A model generated the notes under the pieces. The model did not search any database. It worked only from the letters and a program-made list of their open reading frames with translations, and was not told the origin of the DNA. DNA of 42,602 bases from Nitrosomonas sp. (lineage in GTDB: Bacteria > Pseudomonadota > Gammaproteobacteria > Burkholderiales > Nitrosomonadaceae): the NCBI GenBank assembly GCA_020852475.1, contig JADZAR010000088.1, forward strand, positions 1 through 42,602. Reading direction: 5' to 3'. Below, piece after piece: positions 25,062 through 35,212 of this stretch. Numbering within the stretch: position 1 is the first letter of the stretch; the number at the start of each line of letters is the position of its first letter. A program made the position numbers and the translations under genes.

Positions 25062-26429
25062 ATGAAAAAATGCCATAGCTTGATGCTGCTGGGTGCAGCA
25101 GGTTTATTTTTGCTGAGCTTCAGTTGCTGGGCCGGCGCTGAAGAGATAGCGGTTATGAATGAGGCGCGCATTGTCGCGCAATACAATTACATCATTCATA
25201 TCCTCGCCATGCTGCTGGTCGGTTTCGGCTTTTTGATGGTTTTTGTCCGCCGCTATGGTTTTGGCGCGGTGACGGGCACCTATCTCGTTGTTGCAACCGG
25301 ATTGCCGCTCTATGTTTTATTGCGCGCCAACGGCATTTTCGGACATGCGCTGTCACCGCACACTCTCGACGCCATTTTATTCGCCGAACTGTCGGTGGCT
25401 GCCGCTCTAATCGCAATGGGCGCCGTGCTTGGGCGGCTGCGCGTATTTCAGTATGCGCTGCTGGCGCTTTTATTGGTGCCGCTTTATCTGCTCAATGAAT
25501 GGGTCGTGCTGGATAATGCTTTCGGTTTGACCGACGGTTTCCAGGATACGGCCGGATCGATCGTCATTCATGCATTTGGCGCCTATTTCGGCCTGGCGAT
25601 GTCCATCGTGCTGACCACGCAGTATCAGCGCAGCAAGCCGATCGAATCGGATCCCACATCGGATCGTTTCGCAATGCTGGGTTCTATGGTGCTGTGGCTT
25701 TTCTGGCCAAGCTTCGCGACAGCGCTGTCACCACTCGAAGATATGCCACAGACGATTGCCAATACCTTGCTGGCACTATCGGGCGCGACAATAGCGACCT
25801 ATTTTTTGAGCTATAAACTGAATGGCGGCAAAACATCAATGGTGGATATGGCGAATGCCGCCCTGGCCGGCGGTGTCGGCATAGGATCGGTATGCGATGT
25901 CGTTTCTCCGACGGGCGCATTTGGAATCGGCCTTCTCTCCGGCGCCGTATCGGTTATTGGCTATGTATTCCTGTTACCGCTGCTGGAACGCAGATTTAAT
26001 CTTGTTGACACTTGTGGTGTACATAATCTGCATGGCTTGCCCGGACTTCTGGGTGGATTCAGCGCACTGCTGGTAGTGCCGGGCATAGCCACCGCGCAAT
26101 TGACCGGTATCGGTATTACGCTGGGTATCGCACTGACTGGCGGTCTTGTCGCAGGCGTGATAATCCGGATTACCGGCACCACGCGCGAGCCTTACGAGGA
26201 CAGCGTCGAATTTACGCACGTGGCCGGACCGGAAAGTGAGCGAGTGAGCGATCAGTTACTGGAACGGATGACAGCATTGGAAAACAAACTCGCAGCACGG
26301 TCGCAGAGCGTGCCGAAAGCGACTGAGTCCGGGAACAGGGTCGCAGATCTGGAATTACAGATAGAAAAATTGGAAAGCGAGATTAGAAAGGCGCAATCCG
26401 AATCAGGCCAGTTGCAACCGGAACCTTGA
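25062..26429 (+). CDS. Rh-family ammonia/ammonium channel (Rh50 type)
   Basis: This inner-membrane channel conducts ammonia or ammonium. It is an Rh rather than an Amt protein, shown by DTCGVHNLHGLPGLLGG. The pore twin histidines are His170 (in DTAGSIVIHAFGAYFG, with Asp162) and His324, the positions described for the Nitrosomonas europaea Rh50. A cleavable signal peptide (to about residue 25) and about eleven membrane segments lie between residues 40 and 372. The C-terminus continues for about 80 residues and ends in a charged coiled coil with ELQIEKLESEIRKAQ near residue 440. ATG at 25062 is preceded by AAGGAA. Rh proteins in bacteria are rare and typical of ammonia oxidisers, which supports the taxonomic guess. 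It stands alone, without a GlnK gene. Confidence 0.95.
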   Translation: MKKCHSLMLLGAAGLFLLSFSCWAGAEEIAVMNEARIVAQYNYIIHILAMLLVGFGFLMVFVRRYGFGAVTGTYLVVATGLPLYVLLRANGIFGHALSPHTLDAILFAELSVAAALIAMGAVLGRLRVFQYALLALLLVPLYLLNEWVVLDNAFGLTDGFQDTAGSIVIHAFGAYFGLAMSIVLTTQYQRSKPIESDPTSDRFAMLGSMVLWLFWPSFATALSPLEDMPQTIANTLLALSGATIATYFLSYKLNGGKTSMVDMANAALAGGVGIGSVCDVVSPTGAFGIGLLSGAVSVIGYVFLLPLLERRFNLVDTCGVHNLHGLPGLLGGFSALLVVPGIATAQLTGIGITLGIALTGGLVAGVIIRITGTTREPYEDSVEFTHVAGPESERVSDQLLERMTALENKLAARSQSVPKATESGNRVADLELQIEKLESEIRKAQSESGQLQPEP

Positions 26430-26613
26430 AATCGGTAATTCAAGCGGGAAAGATCCGAAATTTCAGTTAAAGCATGAAATTGGCTTACGGATTGCCTTTT
26501 CCGGCAGCAAACCGGCTGCTCCGATGGATGAATCCACTTTCATCTTTCGGGGCAGCCTATCGTCATGAACAGTCATGGATTTACGATGGTGCTAATCACA
26601 GGGAGTCGCTCTG

Positions 26614-27408
26614 ATGGATGAAATTGCATCGGCAAGAATGCTGTTAAATGGCACACATATTCTTTTAATTGAAGACAACCCCGCCAATCAGATGATTGCC
26701 AGACATTTATTGGAAATGGTCGGTTGCAGGGCTGATTGCGCAGACAATGGTCAGCAGGCGATGGAGAAGATAATTGCAGCGCAATATGATCTCGTCGTCA
26801 TGGATGTGCAAATGCCGGTCATGAATGGCTATGAGACCGCACGCCGCATCCGCAGTAAACTGAAATTCAGACGTCTTCCTATTATTGCGATGACTGCAAA
26901 CGCCACACAGGAAGATCGCCAACGGTGTTTAGACGCGGGCATGGACGATTTTATCGCGAAACCGATTTATCAGGACCAAATGTATCTGATACTTGCGAAA
27001 TGGCTGCCTGACAAGAAACAACTCGAAGAAATCAAACAAGAATTAACGGATAGTCAGCACAATCATGCCTTCATCAACATCAATGCTTTAAGACATGTGT
27101 TAAATAACGATAATGAGTTAGTACGCAAATTCAGCCGGAAATTTATACAGGTTGCGGAAGAGACATTAAGCGAAATAGAAACAGCAAAAAAGCATCGCGA
27201 CATCAAATCAATGGGGCGACTAGGCCATAAACTGAAATCTTCCGCACGAACCTTGGGCGCCCATCATTTCGCCGAACTTTGCGATGGCCTTGAAATAGCT
27301 GGCGCAGACAATGACTGGCAACAAGCTGAGCAGCTTTCGAATCAGATTCTGGCATCGTTTGAACACATCAAGCGACAAATAGAACAAACCTTGCTAAAAA
27401 ACGGCTAG
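26614..27408 (+). CDS. Receiver domain-HPt phosphotransfer protein (orphan two-component output)
   Basis: The 264-residue protein has a CheY-like receiver (residues 13-130) with acidic pair Glu20/Asp21, phospho-acceptor Asp64 (VVMDVQMPVMNG), Thr94 and Lys116 (AKP). A linker leads to an HPt domain (about 155-260) with His205 in LGHKLKSSARTLGA. The arrangement equals the C-terminal half of a hybrid histidine kinase. There is no kinase, DNA-binding or enzymatic domain, so it probably shuttles phosphate between a kinase and a response regulator encoded elsewhere. ATG at 26614 has GGGAG eight bases upstream. Neighbours (Rh channel upstream on the same strand, ampG convergent) do not reveal its partners. 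The 184-base gap before it shows no gene. Confidence 0.9.
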   Translation: MDEIASARMLLNGTHILLIEDNPANQMIARHLLEMVGCRADCADNGQQAMEKIIAAQYDLVVMDVQMPVMNGYETARRIRSKLKFRRLPIIAMTANATQEDRQRCLDAGMDDFIAKPIYQDQMYLILAKWLPDKKQLEEIKQELTDSQHNHAFININALRHVLNNDNELVRKFSRKFIQVAEETLSEIETAKKHRDIKSMGRLGHKLKSSARTLGAHHFAELCDGLEIAGADNDWQQAEQLSNQILASFEHIKRQIEQTLLKNG

Positions 27409-27453
27409 CTGCGCAGGTCCGGCTATTTCTATCTGCTGAAATAGCAAGCGAAT

Positions 27454-28854
27454 CTATTCTCGAGTGTCGGTTTTATTTACATCCGCTGCGGTTTCAAATG
27501 TCGCCGTGCCTGCCAGCTTGACCAGAAACAGCACAGGTATCCCGATCATCGCGGTAGCGATGAAAAAACTTTCATAGCCATACGCATCGACAAATTGTCC
27601 GCTGAAACCCGCCACAAATTTGGGCAGCAATAACATTACCGAACTGAACAGTGCATATTGTGTAGCCGAATAGGCCGTATTTGTCAGTCCGGAAAGATAC
27701 GCAATGAATGCGCTGGAAGCGATACCAGCTGACAGATTGTCGGCTGAAATCGTGAATACCAGACCGCTGACATCGTGCCCACGCCCGGCCAGCCAGACAA
27801 ATAACAGATTGGTGGCTGCCGACAAAACGGCGCCGATAAACAGTGTCCGCATAATACCGATCCTGACAATCAGGAGACCGCCAATCGCCGCGCCCAGTAT
27901 GGTCATCAGCACGCCATAGACTTTTGAAACGGTAGCCACTTCTTCCTTGGTATAACCCATGTCGACATAGAACGGATTACTCATCACGCCCATCACCACA
28001 TCGGAAATACGATACAGTGCGATCAATGCAAGAATGAGCAACGCCTGCTTGCCATGACGTACAATGAAGTCCCTGAATGGCGCAATCAAGGCGCCATACA
28101 GCCACACCAGAAAAGATGTCAATCGCGGGCCGAGATTCCATCGGGCCAGGACACGCCGGGCATGATGTTCATTTTCCGACAGCAACCGGCTGAACGGCAC
28201 ATCCGGTTCACGGATAATCAGCGTGGTGATAATGCCGACGCTCATGCAGCCCGCCATGACCAGATACGCAAAACGCCAAGGCAGATGATCATAGGTTGCG
28301 GCAGATGAATCCACCGATGCGGCAATCCATAAAACCCCCGCCGACGCCAGAATCATGGCCGCCCGGTAACCCGCCTGATAGGTTGCCGCCATGGCGCCCT
28401 GCAATTCCAGGGCAACGGCTTCGATACGATAGGCATCGAGCGCTATGTCCTGCGTCGCAGAGGCAAAAGCGACCGCCAGGGCGAAAAAAACCATATGGGA
28501 AAGACTGATGACAGGATCGGTACCGGCCATACCGATCAATGCCAGCATGATAACGATCTGCGACAACAGCAACCAGGCTCGCCGCCGCCCGAGCACGCGC
28601 GTCAGTACCGGCAGCGGCATGCGATCAACCAGCGGCGACCACAACCATTTGAAGCTGTAGGCAAGTCCGATCCAGCTCAAATGACCAATGGTCGTCCGGT
28701 CAATTCCCGCCTCGCGCAGCCAGAAAGACAATGTGCCAAGAATGAGCAGCAGTGGTAATCCTGCCGAAAACCCCAGCGACAACATTCCAAGGACGCGCGG
28801 ATGCATATAGATACTGAGCGTTTTGAGCCAGCTTGAGTCTGCGGCAGTCTTCAT
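27454..28854 (-). CDS. ampG: AmpG-family muropeptide permease (MFS)
   Basis: AmpG imports GlcNAc-anhydro-muropeptides into the cytoplasm for cell-wall recycling. The 466-residue protein has 12 or more hydrophobic segments. Family motifs include MLSLGFSAGLPLLLILGTLS in the first helix, KWLWSPLVDRMPLP, SATQDIALDAYRIE (an AmpG hallmark) and YRISDVVMGVMSNPFYVDMGY. The start is ATG at 28854, overlapping the xthA stop (TAATG). A longer frame to 29190 only reads the xthA gene out of frame. It is co-transcribed with xthA. The substrate assignment rests on family resemblance. A conserved link to the SLT lytic transglycosylase at 35213 in wall turnover is plausible. Confidence 0.93.
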   Translation of the reverse strand: MKTAADSSWLKTLSIYMHPRVLGMLSLGFSAGLPLLLILGTLSFWLREAGIDRTTIGHLSWIGLAYSFKWLWSPLVDRMPLPVLTRVLGRRRAWLLLSQIVIMLALIGMAGTDPVISLSHMVFFALAVAFASATQDIALDAYRIEAVALELQGAMAATYQAGYRAAMILASAGVLWIAASVDSSAATYDHLPWRFAYLVMAGCMSVGIITTLIIREPDVPFSRLLSENEHHARRVLARWNLGPRLTSFLVWLYGALIAPFRDFIVRHGKQALLILALIALYRISDVVMGVMSNPFYVDMGYTKEEVATVSKVYGVLMTILGAAIGGLLIVRIGIMRTLFIGAVLSAATNLLFVWLAGRGHDVSGLVFTISADNLSAGIASSAFIAYLSGLTNTAYSATQYALFSSVMLLLPKFVAGFSGQFVDAYGYESFFIATAMIGIPVLFLVKLAGTATFETAADVNKTDTRE

Positions 28855-29624
28855 TATGGGTGATCGTAGTGGATGATCAAAGGCGCATGATCCGAGAAGC
28901 GGGATTCTTTGTAAATCACAGCTTCCCGGGCTTTGTTCGCAATCTCCGGCGTGGCGATCTGATAATCGATACGCCAGCCGACATTTTTGGCCCAGGCCTG
29001 GCCACGATTTGACCACCAGGTATAATGATCCGGATCGGGATTCAGCTTGCGGAAGACATCGACATAACCGATTTCGTCGAAAACACGTGTCAGCCATGCC
29101 CGTTCTTCGGGCAGGAAACCGGAATTTTTCTGATTTGCACGCCAGTTTTTCAAATCGATTTCCTGATGCGCAATATTCCAGTCGCCACACAACAGGATCT
29201 GGCGGCCCTGGGCAATCAATTCCTGCAGGATCGGAAAAAAACGTTCCATAAAAAAGAATTTTGACGCCTGCCGGTGGTCACCGCTGGAGCCGGAAGGCAG
29301 ATAAAGCGAGATCACGCTTAAATCGCCAAAATCGGCTCGCAGAAAACGACCTTCCTGATCAATTTCCTCGATGCCGATCCCTTCAACTACATTATCCGGT
29401 TTGTCGCGGCAATAAATACCGACACCGCTGTATCCTTTTTTTTGCGCGCAATGAAAGTAACCATGAAACCCTGCCGGAGCGATCATTTCCTGATCCAGAT
29501 CGGCGCGTTGCGCCTTGACTTCCTGGATACACACGATATCCGCCGCCTGCGCTGGCAGCCACTGAAAAAAACCTTTTCTGGCCGCCGCACGCACGCCATT
29601 GACATTAAGCGTTATAATCTGCAT
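28854..29624 (-). CDS. xthA: Exodeoxyribonuclease III / AP endonuclease
   Basis: This Mg-dependent exonuclease III-type enzyme cleaves at abasic sites in base excision repair. The 256-residue protein has the EEP-family motifs: MQIITLNVNGVRAA at the start, CIQEVKAQ with the metal-binding Glu, and ISLYLPSGSS. It continues with LCGDWNIAHQEIDLKNW (catalytic Asp and Asn), YTWWSNRGQA and the terminal SDHAPLIIHY with catalytic Asp-His. ATG at 29624 has no Shine-Dalgarno. It is 23 bp from divergent pyrE and is followed directly by ampG. Confidence 0.96.
   Translation of the reverse strand: MQIITLNVNGVRAAARKGFFQWLPAQAADIVCIQEVKAQRADLDQEMIAPAGFHGYFHCAQKKGYSGVGIYCRDKPDNVVEGIGIEEIDQEGRFLRADFGDLSVISLYLPSGSSGDHRQASKFFFMERFFPILQELIAQGRQILLCGDWNIAHQEIDLKNWRANQKNSGFLPEERAWLTRVFDEIGYVDVFRKLNPDPDHYTWWSNRGQAWAKNVGWRIDYQIATPEIANKAREAVIYKESRFSDHAPLIIHYDHP
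29613..29618 (+). promoter_or_regulatory. Consensus -10 box for pyrE inside the start of xthA
   Basis: TATAAT at 29613-29618 lies within the first codons of the divergent xthA gene and would place a start near 29625, giving a leader of about 23 bases before the pyrE ATG. A TTGACA is present, but only eight bases upstream, so it is not a properly spaced -35. Confidence 0.35.
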
Positions 29625-29647
29625 CGTTTTTTGATTCTTGTTTTATC

Positions 29648-30289
29648 ATGTCCAACTATAAACAGGCGTTTATCGACTTCGCCATTGAACGTAAAGTATT
29701 ATGTTTTGGCGAATTTAAAACCAAAGCAGGGCGATTGTCGCCTTATTTCTTCAATGCCGGTTTATTCAACGACGGCGACTCACTGCACCAGCTGGGACAA
29801 TTTTACGCGAAAGCCATTCTTGCTGCCGGATTACCGTTTGACATGCTGTTTGGCCCGGCATACAAAGGCATACCCTTGGTCAGCGCCATCGCCATCGCAC
29901 TGGCCGAGACGGGCCGGAACTATCCATTCTGCTTTAACCGCAAGGAAACCAAGGACCACGGCGAAGGCGGCATTCAGGTCGGTGCGCCATTGACCGGACG
30001 TGTTCTGATCGTCGATGATGTCATATCGGCAGGCACATCGGTGCGCGAATCGGTCGACTTGATTACCGGCGCAAAAGCACAGCCCTGTGGTGTAGTGATT
30101 GCGCTGGACAGAATGGAACGCGGCACGAGAATGCTGTCAGCCGTTCAGGAAGTCACAGAAACCCACGGCATTCCGGTTATCAGCATTATCACTCTGGATG
30201 ATTTGATGGATTACCTGTTGCATCACGACACATTGCGCAGCCATCTCGATGCGGTTACGCACTATCGCCAACGTTATGGCAGCCGCTAA
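29648..30289 (+). CDS. pyrE: Orotate phosphoribosyltransferase PyrE
   Basis: PyrE joins orotate to PRPP to make OMP in pyrimidine synthesis. The 213-residue protein has FGEFKTKAGRLSPYFFNAGL (orotate contacts), FGPAYKGIPLVSAIA, FNRKETKDHGEGG (flexible catalytic loop with Lys and His) and the PRPP motif VLIVDDVISAGTSVRES. It starts at ATG 29648 without a visible Shine-Dalgarno, 23 bp from the divergent xthA. The arrangement pyrE / xthA-ampG is familiar in betaproteobacteria. It ends 47 bp from the convergent M14-type gene; no clear terminator is seen between them. Confidence 0.97.
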   Translation: MSNYKQAFIDFAIERKVLCFGEFKTKAGRLSPYFFNAGLFNDGDSLHQLGQFYAKAILAAGLPFDMLFGPAYKGIPLVSAIAIALAETGRNYPFCFNRKETKDHGEGGIQVGAPLTGRVLIVDDVISAGTSVRESVDLITGAKAQPCGVVIALDRMERGTRMLSAVQEVTETHGIPVISIITLDDLMDYLLHHDTLRSHLDAVTHYRQRYGSR

Positions 30290-30336
30290 GCCAACAGAAT
30301 CAACAAAACCAACAAGCTATCCTTTCTTCATTTTTG

Positions 30337-31404
30337 TCATGCATCGATATTATTCTCAGCATCAGCGCGCCTGACCTGCGTATCGGGCAAAGCCAGGCGC
30401 TCCATCAGATAGCACAAGCAGTCCTGGTGAATAATCCGGATATTACGCGTCAACATGGAAGGCATCACCGGTCGGCTGATTTTGAGCACATTGCCATCCA
30501 GGTGAAAAAATTGCGAAGATACTTCCCGATCGTGTTCGTCAACCGTTCTGAGGGCAAGCGCCTGTTGATTCTTCTGCCAGCCAATCACCGTGTTTGAAGG
30601 CAGCTCGCGAAAGTTAAGATGATCGATATGGTCAATCAAACGTAAATCGAACGCTTCATCCTGAAATCCCACCTCAACACCAGGCGCAACACGCACGATT
30701 GCAACAGTGTGAAATAACTCAATATCCTGCCTGGCAACCGGATGCTGTGGAATTTCAGCCAGATTCAAACAGGCCGACAAATACTCAATGGCGTGCGCCA
30801 CACCCTGCGGATTATCGGGTTGTCCGCATTCCAGCGTCACCGATGGCGCAAGACTGGAAAACGCGAGAGATTGCACGCCCTCGGGGCGGGTAAAATAAAT
30901 GACGGTACGATCGAACAGTGTCGCCAGATGCAGAAAAGCGGTGTCGAGTTTGTTTACACAGGCATAATGCGGGTTCAAACCCGTATTGTTATGTACATCG
31001 ATACTGGCAAACAGATTAGCGCTCGCCATGAGTTGATAAACCTTTTTCGCCATCGCATACTCCGGCGCATCACTCGCCGTTTCCGCACTGCAACCGTCTG
31101 CACCGGGCCAGATGCGATTGAAATCAGGCTGCTGTTCGAGATGTCGCTGATGATAACGCGCGGCTTCTATATTGCCGACAAAAAGCGACAGCGCGCGGGG
31201 TAATTCATGCTTCTGATGATACAGAATATGACGTATCGCATTCCATCCGACCGGCTCATTGCCATGCAGCAAAACGGAAATAAAAATCGGCTCAGCGCGC
31301 CGCCCCGGCAATTGAAACAATGTCGAGCCATCGAGTTTTTTGTACAACTCATGTGATGGCAGATCAAGCAAGCCTTCGGGAAGATCCTGTCGGATTGTTA
31401 ACAT
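30337..31404 (-). CDS. Succinylglutamate desuccinylase/aspartoacylase-like M14 zinc hydrolase
   Basis: The 355-residue protein has the zinc carboxypeptidase-like AstE/AspA fold. The zinc ligands are in VLLHGNEPVGWNAI (His and Glu) and SIDVHNNTGLNPHY (His). Substrate residues are in PDFNRIWPG, and the likely catalytic Glu is in SVTLECGQPDN. Such enzymes cleave N-acyl bonds of amino acids; the substrate here is unknown. The C-terminal 120 residues form the beta domain typical of the family. The gene is 29 bp downstream of a GCS2-type ligase on the same strand, so the two probably share a pathway, the ligase making and the hydrolase trimming an amide. No other arginine-degradation (ast) genes are nearby, so AstE itself is unlikely. 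Confidence 0.85.
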   Translation of the reverse strand: MLTIRQDLPEGLLDLPSHELYKKLDGSTLFQLPGRRAEPIFISVLLHGNEPVGWNAIRHILYHQKHELPRALSLFVGNIEAARYHQRHLEQQPDFNRIWPGADGCSAETASDAPEYAMAKKVYQLMASANLFASIDVHNNTGLNPHYACVNKLDTAFLHLATLFDRTVIYFTRPEGVQSLAFSSLAPSVTLECGQPDNPQGVAHAIEYLSACLNLAEIPQHPVARQDIELFHTVAIVRVAPGVEVGFQDEAFDLRLIDHIDHLNFRELPSNTVIGWQKNQQALALRTVDEHDREVSSQFFHLDGNVLKISRPVMPSMLTRNIRIIHQDCLCYLMERLALPDTQVRRADAENNIDA

Positions 31405-31433
31405 ATGCTTATTTTTTTACATCGTTGCGCATG

Positions 31434-32867
<1,434 letters not shown>

Positions 32868-33200
32868 ACTATGCCTCCATAAATTTTCCTGACTGCTACG
32901 ACGACATGAGTCCGTTAAATTCTCCCCCTTCTTACTTCAGAAAAAGCAATGAGTAGTTCAATTAAAAAATAATCGCAAAATTTCAGTTACCATGAAACCA
33001 GCATTTGATTCAAACTTCAAGCAGAATAATAAAGAAGAACTAAAAACATAAGGAGAATTCAACAGCGTAAAGATCAAAGCATTTCATTGACCGCAATTTG
33101 CTAAACGCTAAAAACCCTGAACGTAAAAATACTGAAAAATTAAAATAGTTTCTTGGCAAGAGCGCATGCTGGAACAAAACATCAAGGACCGACTTGCTCG
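32868..33200. other. Intergenic region, no gene seen
   Basis: About 330 AT-rich bases between the ligase gene and the PIN/NYN-like gene, both on the minus strand. The part nearest the ligase should hold its promoter. I found no terminator-like hairpin, tRNA or repeat that I can support. Confidence 0.4.
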
Positions 33201-33809
33201 TCAGATTTCGTTTGGTAGCGCATAGCTAACCTTAGCCCCTTCTACCCTGACAAAACCACGTTTACACAACTCCGAAAACAATGCGGTTAGTTGCAGCGCC
33301 GATAACTCATTTTTAAAGAGTGAGTTAAGTGTGTTTTGCAAAGCTTTTTGTGTCCGCGGTTTTGATGCTTTGCGACGAATTAGATCTGTAACAACAGCAT
33401 TTATTTGGAAATCTGGAGCGACGAGAGGTGCGGACTTAAAGTAGGGAATATCGGCAATGCAGGTGGATCGATACGCAAAAATCTTTTTTCCTTTAAGATG
33501 TTTCAGCAAAGAATCAAACCCCGTGTCTTTGGAGATAACATGGAAAAAAGCAGTTGGTTCGAGCATGGATAAAATTCCGATGTAATATACAATACAAAAG
33601 TCAAGAGCATTGTTTCCTGCTGTCTCCAGGATGATGTATTCAACATCTTCTCCCAAGGATTGGAGCGCAGCGACAAACGTAATCGGAATCTTAGACTGAT
33701 TTGGACCAAGAAATATTTTAACTTTGAAAGGTCCATCTTTGAGCAAATCGATATCTTTCGGCTGAACATTTTCGAAATCAACAAGAACGAAATTTGTACG
33801 TGTTGCCAT
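33201..33809 (-). CDS. PIN/NYN-like nuclease-domain protein
   Basis: The 202-residue protein begins TNFVLVDFENVQPKDIDLL, with the acidic DFEN motif of NYN/PIN-like nucleases. It continues with ETAGNNALDFCIVYYIG (second acidic site) and VISKDTGFDSLLKHLKG (third acidic site). This order fits a metal-dependent RNase fold. Residues 135-202 form a separate helical or winged-helix-like tail (TQKALQNTLNSLFKNE, LFSELCKRGFVRVEGAKVS) that could bind nucleic acid. Family members act in RNA processing, toxin or defence roles; none is shown here. It is isolated, without an antitoxin-like partner. ATG at 33809 is preceded by AGGG at a normal distance. Confidence 0.8.
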   Translation of the reverse strand: MATRTNFVLVDFENVQPKDIDLLKDGPFKVKIFLGPNQSKIPITFVAALQSLGEDVEYIILETAGNNALDFCIVYYIGILSMLEPTAFFHVISKDTGFDSLLKHLKGKKIFAYRSTCIADIPYFKSAPLVAPDFQINAVVTDLIRRKASKPRTQKALQNTLNSLFKNELSALQLTALFSELCKRGFVRVEGAKVSYALPNEI

Positions 33810-33949
33810 TGAGAAAACCCTAAAGCTTTTACTTACGACAAATTTTCCAGAAATCTTGCACGCAATCCAAAACCAAATGCGACATTTTGAGTCGGCACTC
33901 CATTTGTCTCAGATCTTCTGATCACTGATTTTGATATTTCAAAATATAC

Positions 33950-34723
33950 TTATCTGCCTTTATTAACTATATTGCGCGCGATTTCGACAAATCGGCTGTA
34001 TCTGAAACGGTGTTCGGTTTCAATCGGCATCGCCACAATAGTTTCGGCCAGTTGAATCGCTTCTTGTTTTTTCCCCATATCGTAAAGCGCTTCGGCGTAA
34101 AAGGCCCGGGCAATGATATCGTGCGGATAAAGTTCTAATGCGCGTTTGAGATGGAACACTGCTTTTTCCTTATTGCCAAAACTGATCGGAAAACTGGGCA
34201 ATCTGAAATACATGCGGCCAAGGGCCTTATGGCCGCCCGCGTTATCGTAGCGTTCATCCAATGCAATGACGCGCAGAAACAGTTTTTCCATGGGACGAGT
34301 CATTCTGAGGGAGTTTAAAATACCCATTTCCTCGCTCAACTTTCCCATCGCTACTGCTTTCCAGTAAAGCGCCACAATCTCGTCGGCATTGCCCGCAAGT
34401 GCTTTATCCGCCGTTTCGAGGCAATTGTTATAAAGCGCCATCCGCTTGTTTTTCTCACGCTCAACATCCGCATTGGCGCATTCCAGTCGCGCCAGTTCTG
34501 CAATCACGGACGGATCGTTCGTGCTATCAGCCAACTGTCTTATCCAGGCCATAGTCGCCAAGAGCGCTGGCCTATCAACGGCGTTGCGCATTACCGCTGT
34601 ATCTATTTTATTCCTGTAGCCCTCGGGAAGAACCTCCGTTGCCGCCAAAACAGGCGCAGAACAGGCCAGTCCTAAAGGGCTAAGCATTGAATATGTGAAA
34701 AAAATGACTGACCAGCGCAGCAT
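33950..34723 (-). CDS. Secreted TPR-containing protein, possibly TatT-like
   Basis: ATG at 34723 follows GGAG six bases upstream; a TTG four codons earlier is less likely. The 257-residue product has a signal peptide (MLRWSVIFFTYSMLSPLGLA, probable cleavage after VLA), so it is periplasmic. Its body is helical, with TPR-type units: NNCLETADKALAGNADEIVALYW, GHKALGRMYFRLPSFPISFG, then NKEKAVFHLKRALELYPHD and AFYAEALYDMGKKQEAIQLA. The RLPSFPISFGNKEKA portion resembles TatT-type periplasmic proteins linked to TRAP transporters, but no TRAP genes are near. The function is otherwise unknown. It is divergent from the SLT gene. Confidence 0.75.
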   Translation of the reverse strand: MLRWSVIFFTYSMLSPLGLACSAPVLAATEVLPEGYRNKIDTAVMRNAVDRPALLATMAWIRQLADSTNDPSVIAELARLECANADVEREKNKRMALYNNCLETADKALAGNADEIVALYWKAVAMGKLSEEMGILNSLRMTRPMEKLFLRVIALDERYDNAGGHKALGRMYFRLPSFPISFGNKEKAVFHLKRALELYPHDIIARAFYAEALYDMGKKQEAIQLAETIVAMPIETEHRFRYSRFVEIARNIVNKGR

Positions 34724-35212
34724 TGATAACTCCAATAAGTTCGCAGAAAAACACTCGGACTATAGATACCGTACCTCCAAACAAAATTCGGTCGTTTTGT
34801 TATTCATTTCCCGGTCTCACTCGTAGGGAAATTATCGATGCCGAATTTTACAGTGCGATAAGAATACGACAGCTATCACAGTCAATGCATATGAGCAGTC
34901 AGTATTTTACTGATTATTTGACGAAACCTCTGTGGCGTCAAGATAGAAAATCACATTCAGCCTTACTGTCATACCAGAGCATCAAATACACTTCGTTCGT
35001 TACGCAGATAATGTTATGGTGGCTGTCCGCTGGAATTATTGCGATAGCGTATTTTACCTGTCGAAATTCTTTACACTATTTTATAATTTCTCCAAACAGA
35101 AATTATAATATATTGAATAATTAACCATTTATTATTCCGGCATGAATTTTGCTTACTCAATAGTTAAAGCAGTTCTTTTCAGGAACGTTATAAAATCGAT
35201 CGCGCACAGCAA
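34724..35212. other. Divergent intergenic region, no gene seen
   Basis: Nearly 490 AT-rich bases separate the TPR gene from the lytic transglycosylase gene. A reading frame of about 130 codons on the plus strand overlaps the TPR start and has no ribosome site, signal or domain, so I regard it as chance. Promoters for both flanking genes should lie here, but I cannot assign boxes reliably. Confidence 0.4.

Noticed and set aside
27454-29190. Longer AmpG reading frame of 578 codons
   Set aside because: The extra N-terminal part is xthA read out of frame; the ATG at 28854 overlapping the xthA stop gives a standard AmpG.
34723-35124. 133-codon plus-strand frame in the divergent intergenic region
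   Set aside because: Starts inside the TPR gene's leader, has no ribosome site and no domain.
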